Of a stretch of DNA of 64,000 nucleotides, positions 43,561-55,463 are shown one piece after another; within the stretch, counting starts at the first letter, position 1; each line of letters starts with the position of its first letter. Below the pieces are notes generated by a model. That model saw only the letters and a list, made by a program, of their open reading frames with translations. It was not told where the DNA came from and searched no databases. Position numbers and translations under genes: made by a program. The stretch is from NCBI GenBank assembly GCA_028456385.1, contig JALNQF010000036.1:237999-301998 (forward strand), written 5' to 3'. The stretch comes from Ophiosphaerella korrae. Lineage: Eukaryota; Ascomycota; Dothideomycetes; Pleosporales; Phaeosphaeriaceae.

Positions 43561-46071
43561 ATGTCGTCTACCGCGATTCCAAAAGTTGTGCCCGCCCAGC
43601 TATCTTTTCTCGCCCTCTACAACCCTTCGCTCAGCACCAGCGATGAGACTTTCCACCAGCAGGTAGTCTTTTACTACTCCAAGGCGGCCAAAGCCCGGGA
43701 ACGGCTCTCTGGCCATGACACACAGGCCGAACATGACCTGCGCGAGGAAGAGAACGAGAAGCTACGCCAGGTCGGGCTGGCCCAGGGCATGGTCGGCTTC
43801 GCAAAGAGCTTCTCCAATGGCGAGGCGGTGGATTCGGTCGAAACACAAAAGTCGCGTATAGTGCTGCATGAGCTGGAAACAGGCTGGTGGATCCTCGCCT
43901 CCATCGACCTCACCCAACTTCCGGCCGCAAGCTCGCGAACAGACTCGAGCACCAGCGTCAACGAACCAGCTATCGAGTACTCGGCGCGCGAAGTCAGCCC
44001 ACCAGTCCTGCTGATGCAGCAGCTCATCCGCGCCCACGCTATATTTCGCCTCCATCATGGCTTGACGCTTGAGCTCATGTTTGCCAAGCACAAGCGGGAC
44101 AGGTTCTGCAACATCTTGGACAAGTACTGGTCTCGCTTTGCCTCGACTTGGGATGTGCTGCTCCATGGAAGTCCTGCCGTGGATATGTACAACGGTATGA
44201 AGCTGGCAGCAGGCGGTGAGCTGGGCATGGGCGTAGGGGAGGAAGAGTGGGGCAGCAGCGAGCGAGATGTCCTTGAAGATTTCGCTCGCAGGACAGAGGG
44301 TTTGGTAGATGTCATGGTCTCACGATTCGACCAGGCATCACCACTACAACGAGCCAAATCCTCGACAGATCCCATGAATCTCCACACATCTACCACTGAG
44401 CCCTGGGTAGGTAGCGGTCACCACGTCAATGCTGCCGATGGTGTTGTTTTCTCTGGTCTAGCGGCAGTGAGCCGAAAATCGCTTCGAGATCTATCGCATT
44501 GGGTCGAGAGCATTTATTCATATGGCGAACAGGCGTATGGGATACGGGATAATCCAACGTCAGATCGCAAAAAAAGGAGAAGAAGAAACCCTAAACCTTC
44601 GCCTAGTCCAGCTCTAGAGCCTGCCGAACCCGCTCCAAGGGACACAGCTCCTCTCGCGCCTAAAGTAGATCCAGATCCTCCAATAGGCATACCCCCCCCG
44701 ATTGTAAGAGCAGCAGAGAACTCTTTAAAGAAGGCTTCTGCTGCCGTAGAAAGTGGTCATACCAAGGCACCAAGTGAAGCTTCTCAACCACTTCTTGCGT
44801 CTTTGGGCGACACCGAGACATGGATGAAGTATGTGACCCTGGGTTATGGCATAGCCTGGGGTGGTAAGAAGCCTGTAGGCGATGCCCAGCCTGTGCAACA
44901 AGCTGCCCCTGAACGCACACCATCATCAGAGACCATGCGCTACATCGAGCCAGAACCAGATGTGGACTTGGTCGAAGAAAAGATCAAGCAGCAGATTCGC
45001 CAGGAGAATGACGGCTACTTTCTTGTGGGACTGAAGGGTGATATGCGTGATCTAGACTTTGATGATGAGAACGATGAGGGTAATTGGAACAATCGGATAC
45101 CGCTTCGGACTGTGCATGTGGAAGTTCTCCAAAGAGACAATGTGTCAATAGCACCGAGTGTTGATTCGAACGAAACTCCATCGCACGAGAAGGAGTTCGA
45201 GTTGTATGAGAGGGAGTTGAAGTTAGAACCTGGGACAATCACTGGGCTATCTCGATTACGACCAGTTGTCTATGTAGTACGTTTACCATTCACTATACAC
45301 TTTCAGGTACTGACTATTATCCAGCATCGACCCTTCATATATACCTTTCTCTTTAATCACCGAACAGGCGCCCTAAGCCTAGCCTCCTTCTATCGCGACA
45401 TCCACAACTTCTTCACTCCCCTCCACCGCTCTCTCGACAAAAGCACATCCCCAGACAGAGTCGCCGCCCGCCTCACCGCAGCCTCCAACCCCCACACAAC
45501 CAGCACTTCTAAACCAAACACCCAGCCCATCTACGACCTCGTTTACGACCCCCGCACCTTCACCATCCACTCCAGCCTCCCCAACATCCCCGACCCAGGC
45601 ACTCTCATCGCCGAAGGCCTTAGCAGCACTTCCACTCGTGACGCTCCCTGGAGCCGCATCGAAGCGCTCAACGTGCATTCCCAGATCCTCGCCACGGCTG
45701 CCAGCACGCGCCACAGCCTGTTCGAAATTGAGCGCACGTGCAAGACTACGCGTGGCTGGTGGGTTGTCTGGATGCGGCTGCCTCCTTCGCACGCTAGCGA
45801 CGCGGAGAAGGCTGAGGCGAAGGATCCGAGCATTTCGTCAGTACAGTTCAATACGGATAAGCTGCGCGAGGCGTTTTTGGTGAGGCGTGCGGGGGAGAAG
45901 AGTGCGCGGGCGGGTGCGAGTAGGGGGTTTGCGGGCGGTGTGTGGAGTAGTATGGGGATGGGGCAGGGGAAGAGGATGGGGGAGGGATGGGGGCCTAAGG
46001 GCGGGTTGGGGGAGGGGATTGGCGTGGATGCGAGGAGGTATGTCGAGGAGTTGTTGAGTTTGAATCGGTGA
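43561..46071 (+). CDS. CCZ1: vacuolar fusion protein Ccz1
   Basis: Exons are 43561-45276 and 45325-46071 (820 aa). The 48-bp intron preserves frame; removing it gives RPVVYVHRPFIYTFLFNHRTGALSLASFYRDIH. I start at MSSTAIPK because VPAQLSFLALYNPSLSTSDETFHQQVVFYYS follows at once, as in fungal Ccz1; an upstream ATG at 43540 is in frame. Ccz1 pairs with Mon1 to form the exchange factor that activates the Rab Ypt7 on late endosomes and vacuoles, and it is needed for vacuole fusion and autophagy. The N-terminal longin-like domain includes VLHELETGWWILASIDL. A long disordered middle and the C-terminal block (RTFTIHSSLPNIPDPGTL, TTRGWWVVWMRLP) complete it. Mon1 is not in this window. Confidence 0.88.
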   Translation: MSSTAIPKVVPAQLSFLALYNPSLSTSDETFHQQVVFYYSKAAKARERLSGHDTQAEHDLREEENEKLRQVGLAQGMVGFAKSFSNGEAVDSVETQKSRIVLHELETGWWILASIDLTQLPAASSRTDSSTSVNEPAIEYSAREVSPPVLLMQQLIRAHAIFRLHHGLTLELMFAKHKRDRFCNILDKYWSRFASTWDVLLHGSPAVDMYNGMKLAAGGELGMGVGEEEWGSSERDVLEDFARRTEGLVDVMVSRFDQASPLQRAKSSTDPMNLHTSTTEPWVGSGHHVNAADGVVFSGLAAVSRKSLRDLSHWVESIYSYGEQAYGIRDNPTSDRKKRRRRNPKPSPSPALEPAEPAPRDTAPLAPKVDPDPPIGIPPPIVRAAENSLKKASAAVESGHTKAPSEASQPLLASLGDTETWMKYVTLGYGIAWGGKKPVGDAQPVQQAAPERTPSSETMRYIEPEPDVDLVEEKIKQQIRQENDGYFLVGLKGDMRDLDFDDENDEGNWNNRIPLRTVHVEVLQRDNVSIAPSVDSNETPSHEKEFELYERELKLEPGTITGLSRLRPVVYVVRLPFTIHFQVLTIIQHRPFIYTFLFNHRTGALSLASFYRDIHNFFTPLHRSLDKSTSPDRVAARLTAASNPHTTSTSKPNTQPIYDLVYDPRTFTIHSSLPNIPDPGTLIAEGLSSTSTRDAPWSRIEALNVHSQILATAASTRHSLFEIERTCKTTRGWWVVWMRLPPSHASDAEKAEAKDPSISSVQFNTDKLREAFLVRRAGEKSARAGASRGFAGGVWSSMGMGQGKRMGEGWGPKGGLGEGIGVDARRYVEELLSLNR

Positions 46072-47057
46072 GGGGAGTGGTAATTGGATAGATGGTTGTG
46101 AGAAGGGAGGGTTGAGGGGGATTGTGATGTCGTGATGAATCAGATGATTGATACTTTGAGGCAAAGTATAGTATATTGGGTACGAGTACAAGTACATATT
46201 CTCCATACTTTGTCACTGGAACTGATACATTGAGCTTCAAACCTGTCTACCGTTCTATTTCCCCAATTACTTTTCTTCGCCATATGCACCCCAAACCGCC
46301 AATAGTGCCATCGCGGAATGCAACACCCCACCTTTCCCTCTTAGTGCAAACCATCAATTATCGTCCGCAGCAGACGCCCCCAATCTCCCACCAACCACCC
46401 AACATTTCGCCTCCACACTCCAAAAGCACTGCTACCTTATCAATTACCTATCGCGCATAAAGGCTGACATGTGCGCACTGATTGGCGCCGTCAGGTGGCC
46501 GTGGCTGTTTCATCAGTTCGGAACCGTCGCGGTTGGGGGGGGAGGGGAGAAGAGCCAGGGGCAACCCCACAAAACGCACGAGTCAAGCCGCGGTGTTCGG
46601 GGACGTCACATTTGGGAAAAGGCAGGAAGTGGAAGGTGGTTCAATTCCTTTAGCCATGGCTTTTTAACCTTCGTGTTACTTTCTCTCCTCCCCCCCCCCT
46701 CTCCCACCGTCTCTTTCTCTGTCTCTCCTCTCGTTCTGGTTCTGTTTGGGCTTGGGACGAGTTCCTTGTTGGCGTTTGGCTGCACGAGACTGTGCTTGGC
46801 CGTGTCGTTGAGACGCGACGGGCTTTTTGAGCGCATTGGTTTGGAGACGGCGAGATTGGATTCATTGGATCGCCGCTTTGTGTTTGAGCTTGATTACGTA
46901 CAAAAGAGAGAGGCGAGTTTGGAGCGTGAGGCTTGAGTCGCCCTGCCCTTTCAGTTTTGTTCGGACTTCTCTAAGTATTCACTCGTTTGCGAGAAGCGGG
47001 AGGTGGACAAGTCGACTTGATTTGTTGTTTGTGTTGGAAAGCGACTCTGAAGAAAGA
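46072..47057. promoter_or_regulatory. intergenic and upstream region of the aspartic protease
   Basis: About 985 bp. A pyrimidine-rich stretch near 46670-46740 (C and CT runs), then G/T-rich leader sequence, precede the ATG at 47058. The open frame that crosses into the protease from 46827 is probably untranslated leader, since the signal peptide begins at 47058. No other gene seen. Confidence 0.45.
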
Positions 47058-48571
47058 ATGCACATTCTGGCCCAAACATGGCTGGCGGTCCTGGCGACAT
47101 TATTACCTTCCGCTACAGCATTCTATCCCTACCATTATGGCGATGAAAGCACTAGGTCGAATTCGCGCCGAGGACCTTTACCAGCGATCGAGGATCCTCT
47201 TGTTTTGACGCTTCCAATACGCCGCGTACTGACGTCGTTACGACTACGACAGAATGCGTACGATATTGTTAGTTCGAATAAACCCTCGCAGGCAAATAGC
47301 GTGGCGATTGATCAAGATAGTGGAGACCTGAGCTACATGGTTGCTGTGACAATTGGGTCTGGGAAGAAAGAATATCATCTATTAATGGATTCGGCGGCGA
47401 GTAACACCTGGGTTATGGGGCAGGATTGTCCGAGCGATGCGTGTAAATCGCATAACACGTTTGGGACTGGAGATTCGACTTCGTTGAAGGTACATTCTTT
47501 TTCATATTGGCGATTCACGGCCATATATTTTCAAGGCTAACAACCGACCTGCAGACTCAATCAACCTCCTTCTCTATAGCATATGGCACAGGCTCTGTCT
47601 CCGGCACTCTCGCCACCGATACTCTTCACCTCGGGCCCCTCTCCCCCACCCTCACCTTCGGCCTCGCAACCAATGTCTCCCAAGAATTCCGCTCCTACCC
47701 CATGGACGGCATCCTCGGCCTCGGCCGCGGCCTCAAAACAAAAAACAGCATCGACGCCCCCCAAATCATTGACGTCCTCACCACCTCTTCCCTCATCCCA
47801 ACAAAGCTATACGCCCTCCACCTCGGCCGCAACAAAGACGGCCTCCACGACGGCGAACTTAACCTCGGCCAGCTGAACCCCTCCCGCTTTGATGGCAACA
47901 TCGCCTACACCCTCTGCCTCGACAACGACTCAGGCTTCTGGGAAATCCCTCTCGACAGCGCGGGCGTCAACGACACACCCCTCAACTTCGGACCGCGCTC
48001 CGCCATCATCGACACCGGCACCTCCTTCATCCTCATGCCCGGCCCCGACGCCCTCAAACTCCACCAGCAGTTCCCCGGCTTCAAGCAGGACGGCGAAACG
48101 TTCAGCGTGCCGTGCGACTCCGCTGCCACTGTGTTCTTCACCGTCGGCAACAAGGCGTACCAGATTGCCAATGCGGATTGGAAGGGCGGCAAGTTGTCCA
48201 ATGGCCTGTGCCGCAGCAACATCATCGGCCGCCAGACGTTCAAGCCGACCCAGTGGCTCGTTGGCGACGTGTTTCTCAAGAACGTGTACGCAGTGTTTGA
48301 CGGAGAGAAGGCCCGCGTGGGGTTCGGCGTCAAAGGCGCGGAAGTCAAGAGCAGTTCGTCGAACCCAAGCACAAATACCAGCCCGAGTTCGTCGGGCGTG
48401 CGCGACTCCACGGTGCGCGCGTCCACGACGCCCGGTGTCCTGGGCCCCGTGGCCGCGAGCGGTGGCACGCCGCAGCCTGCGCAGACTCAGGGTGCGAAGA
48501 GCGCTGCTACGACATGTGCGCCGCCCGTGTACATGGCGTTCTTGTTCATGGCGCTGCTCACATACATATAG
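47058..48571 (+). CDS. GPI-anchored pepsin-type aspartic protease
   Basis: Exons are 47058-47489 and 47555-48571 (482 aa). A signal peptide (about 1-20) is followed by a propeptide, then the A1 peptidase domain. The first catalytic motif is LLMDSAASNTWVMG, so the usual Asp-Thr/Ser-Gly reads Asp-Ser-Ala. The second, AIIDTGTSFILMPG, is canonical. The flap tyrosine is in FSIAYGTGSVSG. SDACKSHNTFG and LGLGRG resemble the fungal CtsD-like, membrane-bound branch. After the domain comes a Ser/Thr-rich linker and a hydrophobic C-terminus (PPVYMAFLFMALLTYI) for GPI attachment. Likely role: cell-surface proteolysis. Whether the Gly-to-Ala change weakens activity cannot be told from sequence alone. The second exon is strongly C-biased. 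Confidence 0.87.
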
Positions 48572-49502
48572 CCCGGCAATTTCCATTTCATGTCCGGCGT
48601 CAACGGAATTTTCCTTTTTTTTTTTTAAACCTTTCTCATGATTGGATCTGGATACGGACGAATATCATAGCATTAGCATTAGCATTGGCATTGGCATATC
48701 ATAGCACAACATACATTTAGTACTTTTACTTTACTTCACTTCATATTCCCACTAAACTTCACATCTTACTTCCATGTGAACGACTCCATCCTCATCCTAT
48801 TTCACCATTTCGTCCCGTCTCACATCACCCCACACCTATCAGCGTCCAGGGCTCCACTTCCCGGTATCCACTAGTGGGGCGAACGGCGGAAACATGCATT
48901 CGGCGCGTTGAGGCCGAGGGAGTGGGTGGGTGTGCATGGGCTGAACGTGGCCCTGCTTATGTTTCTGCTGACCGCATGTTTGGTGCGAGGGTAGCGGGTG
49001 GACGTCGGCGAGCCGGGAGGTTGGAGAATCGGACAGTGTTCACGGGAATAGTGCATCTTGGGAGGTGGTGTTGCGTTGGTGTACTATGCGTCATCACGAA
49101 AGCGTATGAGCGGTGGATATGGAGCAACTGGAAACCCTTGTAGCACGCGAGCAACAAAACAAGCACATTATTAGAAAGATCCTACCATTGCTGAACCCGA
49201 TAGCTGCACAATCTCGACCACACGCTTCAGAGAAAATAAGCCCATCATGACTGCCCCAAGATAATGTACGTCCAAGCACAAAAGATCCAGCGCAGTAACG
49301 CCTCCGATGATTGCCAGAGAGGCCCGAACTAGCCAGAATAGGGACAAGTCGTCTTTCGTCTTTCTGGCCCTTTACACTGTAGCCTTTCCTCAAAAAGACA
49401 AACCGCTATAGCACTCTGCGTCGCCGCCTGTATTAGCTCCTGTTCAGTCCAACATTGCGTGTTGCGGCGGCCCCGGTTAATGCACACTTGTCTCAACTGC
49501 GT
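48572..49502. other. convergent intergenic region
   Basis: About 930 bp between the protease (+) and RHO1 (-). It includes a short imperfect repeat of TAGCATTAGCATTGGCAT type at about 48666-48700. No supported gene. Confidence 0.4.
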
Positions 49503-50141
49503 CTACAAGATCAAGCACTTCTTGGACTTCTTCTCCTTCCGGGTGAGCAGGGCAGCTCGTGTGGCGTGTTCGAATACCTCTCGGACGCCCTCGTTTGTCT
49601 TTGCCGAGCACTCAAGGTACTTCTGGGCGCCAATCTTCTTGCGGACATCCTCGGCCTGTGCGGTGTTAGCCTGGGCATTGTGAGGTGGTTGGGACACTGA
49701 CCTGCTCGGGAGTTACAGGCTTCTGGGAAGTCTTGTGCAGCTCCTCAATTGTCTTCTGGTCAAAGCGTAGATCCTTCTTGCAACCAACGAGGATGATGGG
49801 AAGGCCCTGGCAGAAATGTAGGACCTCGGAGATCCACTGTGGGAGAGTTAGCAGGCCGTGAGACAAGTGTTGTGCAGATATCGTACCTTCTCCTGCACAT
49901 TGTCGAGCGAATCGGGCGAGTCGATGGCAAAGCAAATGAGGATAACGTGCGAGTCGGGGTAGGAAAGCGGGCGGAGACGGTCGTAATCTTCCTGGCCAGC
50001 AGTATCCCAGAGGGCAAGCTCGACGTGCTTGCCATCAACTTCGACATCGGCGACGTAGTTCTCAAAGACGGTGGGCACGTAGACCTGTTAATAGACAAGG
50101 TTAGTGGAATGTATAATGCATGTAGACGAGATGGTATTGTT

Positions 50142-50172
<31 letters not shown>

Positions 50173-50426
50173 ATGATGCTGCGACGAGGCGTGGCCAGCC
50201 AGGCTGACGCGGCTCAGGAGCGAGGCATGAAGGCGTGGACAAACTAACCTCAGGGAAGGTGCCCTTGGAGAAGACACTGAAGGAGGTCAGTCAGCGGGAG
50301 CAAATTCATGGCCACGGGGGCTGGCTAGCGATGGTTTGATGGTATACAAGTCACGTACATGAGCAGACAAGTCTTTCCGCAGGCGCCGTCGCCGACAATG
50401 ACGAGCTTTCGACGAATTTCGGCCAT
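49503..50426 (-). CDS. RHO1: Rho1 small GTPase
   Basis: Exons in coding order are 50426-50359, 50276-50249, 50084-49887, 49836-49702 and 49655-49503 (193 aa, the normal Rho1 length). The P-loop GDGACGKT, effector region [33 protein letters not shown], the guanine-specificity motif (VGCKKDL) and SAKTNEGV are all present. The C-terminus KKSKKCLIL is a polybasic CAAX box ending in Leu, which predicts geranylgeranylation and plasma-membrane targeting. Rho1 activates beta-1,3-glucan synthase and protein kinase C and so controls cell-wall building. The second exon is only 28 nt. The intron between exons 2 and 3 (50085-50248) carries a TTG microsatellite. The 5' region runs towards UFD2 in opposite orientation. 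Confidence 0.96.
50131..50177. repeat. TTG/TGC microsatellite inside a RHO1 intron
   Basis: A run of GTT/GCT/GAT triplets, mostly TTG, inside the 164-bp intron between exons 2 and 3 of RHO1. Confidence 0.75.
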
Positions 50427-51461
50427 GGTGGTGTATGGTGGGTGGCTGTTGAGGTGGTGGAAGGGCTGGCGGCTGTAGTGAGGGCAGAAGGTCAGCGGAG
50501 GATGGGAGGGAGGTTGCGAGTGAAGTAGGGTTTGAGAGCGGAGACAGGATGCTGCTCAGGAAGCTCAGTGCGCAGCTAGGCTCGTGCCTGGGGGGCTGAG
50601 CGGTGCACACGGACAACAGCTGTGGCGGTGCGGGCCAGGCGGCCGGTGCTTGGAGCAATACCTACAGTGATGCAATGCAGTCGGCGGGCTCTCAACAGTG
50701 GGCGGCGAAAAGCTGGACGGGCGTGTAGATGGATGGAGGTGGTCGTGTTGCTGGGGAGCAGGAAGCAGCCGGCGTGCGGCTAAGCGGTCTAGCGCAGCTT
50801 GAACTGCAGCATACGTCGACTGGCCTGGGCACGGCAGCACAGATAGCAGCGATAAAGCTGCTCATGTGATTGATGGATGGATGGATTCACTGGCCATTGT
50901 TCCTGGCCACATGATCCCGTGGCCTGTGGCCTCCCGTCGCCATGTCACAACAGCATCACAGCGCCTAGCATACATCTCTAGCATCAAACAACAACGGCAG
51001 ACGCGGTTTCAGCACCCTGGTCTGCTCTCCTGCACCAGGCTGCCGACCGGTCACCGCCGCAGGCTGCAGTCGCCAGCTGGCGAACCACTCTCGACTGCGT
51101 GAGACGCTGTGTCCTGGCTTCTTCCATCTCGTTCTGGCGGAGGGTGCCGGGGCTGGACAGTGCATGGAAGCTGCCAGTGCTGCTTGCATGGCTCGCTTCG
51201 CGTCCTCTCGCCCTGGTCGTCTGGAGCGTGATTCGCAGCAAACATGGTGATGTGATGGGTTCCCGTTCCAGCTTGGGTGCGCACGTGACAGGGTGAGGGC
51301 GCGCGACAAGTTAGCGGGGCAGGGCTGCACGCTGTCCGAGCTCGCCTTCGCTCGTCCTGCCCGTTGCTGACTTATGACTTATGGCTGCGCGCATCCATCA
51401 CCCGCCGCCTGCCTAGCAACTCCCTCTTTGCCTTCCACACTACAACTTCCTCACGCCCAAC
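50427..51461. promoter_or_regulatory. divergent region RHO1/UFD2
   Basis: About 1 kb between start codons. GC-rich with short GGATGGATGGAT and CCGCCG-type runs. Overlapping open frames on both strands show no motif. It should contain the RHO1 leader and both promoters. Confidence 0.4.
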
Positions 51462-54400
51462 ATGGCGGACGAACAGCCCCCACCGCCGCCCCCACAGGAA
51501 ATGGATCCTGAGAAGGTATGCCAGCTCCCCAACCGCCCACCAAAGCGAGTTGCTGACCAAGACATTGCCCAGATTCGAGCAAAGCGTCTTGCGAAGCTCG
51601 GCGGCCCAGCAAGCTCAAATTCTGGCTCACGGCCATCTTCAACCACCCCGTCGACGCCCCCCTCGAGCAGCTCGCCGCCCAAACCACAGCCGCCGCCGCC
51701 TCGAATCAATATCAAGCCACAAGCCACCCAGCCCTCCAGCAGTGGCTCCTTGCCGCCTACCAGGCCCCAGGACGTCAGCATCGAGGCCTGGCAGGATCGC
51801 ACAATCAGCGCCATATTCCAGATAACGCTGCAAGAAGATCGCACACATGATGTGCACGGCCAGAGGCTCTACTTTGCTTCGGGCGCCAAGAGTGACTTGG
51901 AGGAGGAAGGCAAGCCGCTTCACTTCTCCACTGACCTACTAGACTCGGTGATATTGGAGTCTGCATCCAGCCATACCCAGGGCTCAGCGTTGGAATATCT
52001 GCTGGCCTGCTGGAAGCGCGCGTGCAAACAGTTCAAGGCCTTCTCCAGCAAGACCCAGGACCCTAAATACGAGATTGTGAAGGAGGCACGGCGACTATGC
52101 TTCAGCTACTGCATATTCGCAGCAACCATGCCGGATATGTTTGGAGAAGAACCCTCAGTCTCCAATGCGCTTGCCGACCACCTCCTGCTTGGCCCTGATG
52201 ACGATCGTGGCATCTGCTATGAATTTCTCACCGAAGCTACTCAGCGCATGGGTGAGGACAATACCATCAAAGAGGCCCTCGTCGGTGCCATGGAAGACCT
52301 GAGCCGTAGGCTGGCAAAGATCTCCATGAACGACGATTACAGACCCCACATGGTTGTGATGCGCGTCTTTATTTGTTTTCCGCCGCTTGTTGCTGCCCTG
52401 GCTCAATCCGATTCGTTTTTGCCTACTGATATCGAGGCCCAACAAATCGAAACAAAAACCTTCTTAGGCCCGTTCTTCCGGTTATCCCCAATGCAGGGTG
52501 AGGTTGCGTTGAACTACTTTGCTGGTTCTGCTTCGCAAGATAAAGGCTCAGTTGCAAATGCACAGCGGGCTCTACGTATGACTCTCCAGACACACCAGGG
52601 CGATCTGCTAGAGATTGCAAACGCTTTCATCAAAAACAAAGAATCACGAGAGAAGATGCTGGACTGGTTTGCACTGACCGTGAACAAAAACCACAAAAGG
52701 AGAGCATTACAGGTGGACTATAAGATCGTGTCGTCTGACGCGTTCATGGTCAACGTTACCGTTATTCTCGACCGCTTATGCGAGCCTTTTATGGATGCTA
52801 CCTTTTCCAAAATTGACCGCATTGATGTCGACTACTTGCGACGCTCACCGCGCGTCAACATTAAAGATGAAACCAAGATCAATGCTGATGAACAAGCATC
52901 AGATGAGTTCTATCGCGAGACTGTCGGCGGCACGAACAACTTTATCAGTGAGGTTTTCTTCCTCACAGTCGCCGCTCACCATTACGGGACCGAGGCTGCT
53001 AATGCAAAGCTGTCAAGCCTCCAAAAAGACGTAAAATGGCTGCAAAAGGAGCTGGCCAAAATGGAGACGGAGAGGCACAAGTATGCTACAAGCCCAATGC
53101 AGTTGACCATCTTTGATAATCATGTGAAGAAAGTCAAAGATCAGATCGAGCGTGGCCAGTGCACCATCTTAGCTATTCAAGGTGTCTTGCTCGACGAAAC
53201 CACCCAAGCCCGCTCAATGCAACTTATGCGCTATGTTATTGTCTGGTTGCTGCGGCTTGCGTCCCCGGGGATCAACTTCCCGAAGCAAGAATTGCAGTTA
53301 CCGCTGCCAGCACAACAGTCCCCCGCTTTCAAGTGTCTTCCAGAATATTTTCTTGAAGATATTGTTGGCAACTTTAAATTCATCACAAGGTGGATGCCAC
53401 ACATTGTGACTTCGACCCAGTGTGAAGAACTCGTCAAAATATGTATCACATTTCTCCGAAGCTCAGAATACATAAAAAATCCCTACCTCAAGTCGGGTTT
53501 GGTGACGATCTTGTTTCACGGTGTTTGGGCAATTCATGGTCGACCAAAGGGTGTCCTCGGCGATGTGTTATTCGCCCACAAGTTTGCGATGCAGCACCTG
53601 CTCCATGCAGTCATGAAATTTTACAACGAGTGCGAGAGTACTGGTGCTCATACTCAGTTCTATGATAAATTCAATATCCGATACGAGATATTCCAAGTCA
53701 TCAAATGTATATGGCCAAATACCATCTACCGCGAGAATCTCGCAACAGAAGCACGGTATGTATTCTTCAGACTCCTCAGTGACTAGCGCTAATTCCTCTT
53801 AGGGTCAATCTTGAATTTTTTGTTCAATTCGTCAACTTGCTGCTGAACGATGTTACTTTTGTGCTTGACGAATCCTTCACGTCGTTTATACAAATCCACG
53901 AGATATCTAAACTTCTTGAAGATCCCCCAACAGGTATGGATCAGGCCACACGACAGGAGAACGAGGAGAAGCTGGCGGCGGCTCAGAGCAAGGCCAAGAG
54001 CTACATGCAGCTGACGAACGAAACCGTGGCCATGTTGAAACTCTTCACCGAAGCACTTGCAGATTCATTCACGAAAAAAGAGGTTGTTGTTCGACTAGCA
54101 CACATGTTGGACTACAATCTGGAAGCTCTAGTAGGGCCAAGGAAATCTAACCTCAGGGTTAGGAATCCTGAAGCGTATGGGTGGAATCCACGGCAAATGC
54201 TGGCCGAGGTGACTGATGTATATCTCAATCTCCAAGGCAAGCAGTCATTTATTGATGCTGTCGCTACCGATGGACGTTCGTACCGTCCGGAATACTGGGC
54301 AGAGGCCTACAAAATTCTAGAGAAGTGGGGGCTCAAGAATCCTAAGCAGCTCCGTGAGTGGCAGCAAATGGGTATGCATATCCAAGTTGCCAAAGAGCAG

Positions 54401-54715
54401 GCGGATATAGAAGAAGCAGACCTGGGAGAGATACCTGATCAGTACGAAGATCCACTCATGGCCACACTCATGGAGGACCCGGTAACGCTACCCATCAGTA
54501 AACAGATTGTCGATCGCAGCACCATTCAGAGCCACTTGCTCAGTGACCCGCATGACCCCTTCAACCGGACGCCACTCAAAATTGAGGACGTCATTCCCAA
54601 TGATGCTTTGAGGGAGGAGATTCAAAACTGGAAAGCTAATACATTGGCACAAAAGATGGCGGAGCGGAATGGGACAGCTGCAGCTGGCGATGACGATCGA
54701 ATGGATACATCCTAG
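51462..54715 (+). CDS. UFD2: ubiquitin conjugation factor E4 (U-box)
   Basis: Exons are 51462-51515, 51573-53755 and 53803-54715 (1049 aa). The 57-bp first intron keeps the frame; splicing gives PEKIRAKRLAKLGG, the usual start of fungal Ufd2, whereas the unspliced frame adds a foreign 19 residues. The large Ufd2 core occupies residues about 120-930 (NAFIKNKESREKMLDWFALTVNKNHKR, GGTNNFISEVFFLTVAAHHYG, FVNLLLNDVTFVLDESF, NPEAYGWNPRQMLAEV). The C-terminal U-box runs through DPLMATLMEDPVTLPIS, IVDRSTIQSHLLSDPHDPFNR and PLKIEDVIPN. Ufd2 extends ubiquitin chains on substrates handed over by Cdc48 for proteasomal degradation. A Pro/Ser-rich N-terminal segment is disordered. Confidence 0.95.
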
Positions 54716-54956
54716 GGATAATCCCGTGTCTTGATGACATGCATTCATGGCGTTGGGGTGAATTTACCAGAGATCTGGTTTGGGCATAGCAACTTAGATG
54801 AGCATTGTCTTGAACATGCTGGACTCGCCATTGCGTGGTCTCAGGATAGATAATGAATATGGTGCAACGGCGTGTGATCAGGGATGAACTACGTTGGCAT
54901 AAGCATTACTATTGTACAAGGTCTCAACACACTATAGTACATATATACTTCACAAG

Positions 54957-55463
54957 CTACGCTTTCTCATTCTCAGCCTTTTCATTTTTCCCAAACGTAT
55001 ATGCCAGACCACATCCCACAACATTGACTGCACAGAGAGCCAAGGAAGCCCCTCGTACAACGCCTCTTACCGTGACCTTGTTCTTCAGGCCCTGTTCATA
55101 ATATTTCAGCTAGTTAAAAGATGAATCTTGAAATAGATATTACCTACCTGTTTGCGCCTCATGGCCAAGATAGCATACAAAGCACTCCATGCAGTAGTCA
55201 GGCCTGCAGACTCGGTTTTGTAGTCACACAAATTCATATATGACGAAAAGAGAAGAATTGGAGGGAATATCATGGGAAGTGGTCGGAAAGGCCGAGCATG
55301 TTGAGCTGTGATGAGTGTTGCAAGAAGAGTTGGAGGAACGGAGTTTTCTATGGTGTATGAGCACTTGATCATGAATAGAACAAGCACGTGAGAGGGATCT
55401 CAACATACCTCCCCAGTTACGAAGTGATTGGAGCGCAGACTGCTTGGTAGGTTCGTTGGCCAT
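54957..55463 (-). CDS. AIM19: AIM19-like mitochondrial membrane protein
   Basis: Exons in coding order are 55463-55409, 55347-55148 and 55091-54957 (129 aa). Marks are RNWGENSVPPTLLATLITAQHARPFRPLPMIFPPILLFSSYMNL, then TAWSALYAILAMRRKQ, then a last hydrophobic region GASLALCAVNVVGCGLAYTFG. The family (altered inheritance of mitochondria 19) comprises small mitochondrial membrane proteins known mainly from yeast screens. The last exon is recognised only by splicing to the AG at 55092, which keeps the frame to a TAG at 54957. The name is from resemblance; the gene model is firmer than the function. Confidence 0.72.

Noticed and set aside
46827..47057. N-terminal extension of the aspartic protease frame
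   Set aside because: The signal peptide begins at 47058; upstream residues look like untranslated leader.
47889..48641. 250-codon + strand frame in the aspartic protease and a 218-codon frame opposite it
   Set aside because: Shadows of a strongly C-biased exon; Ser/Ala/Arg-rich composition.
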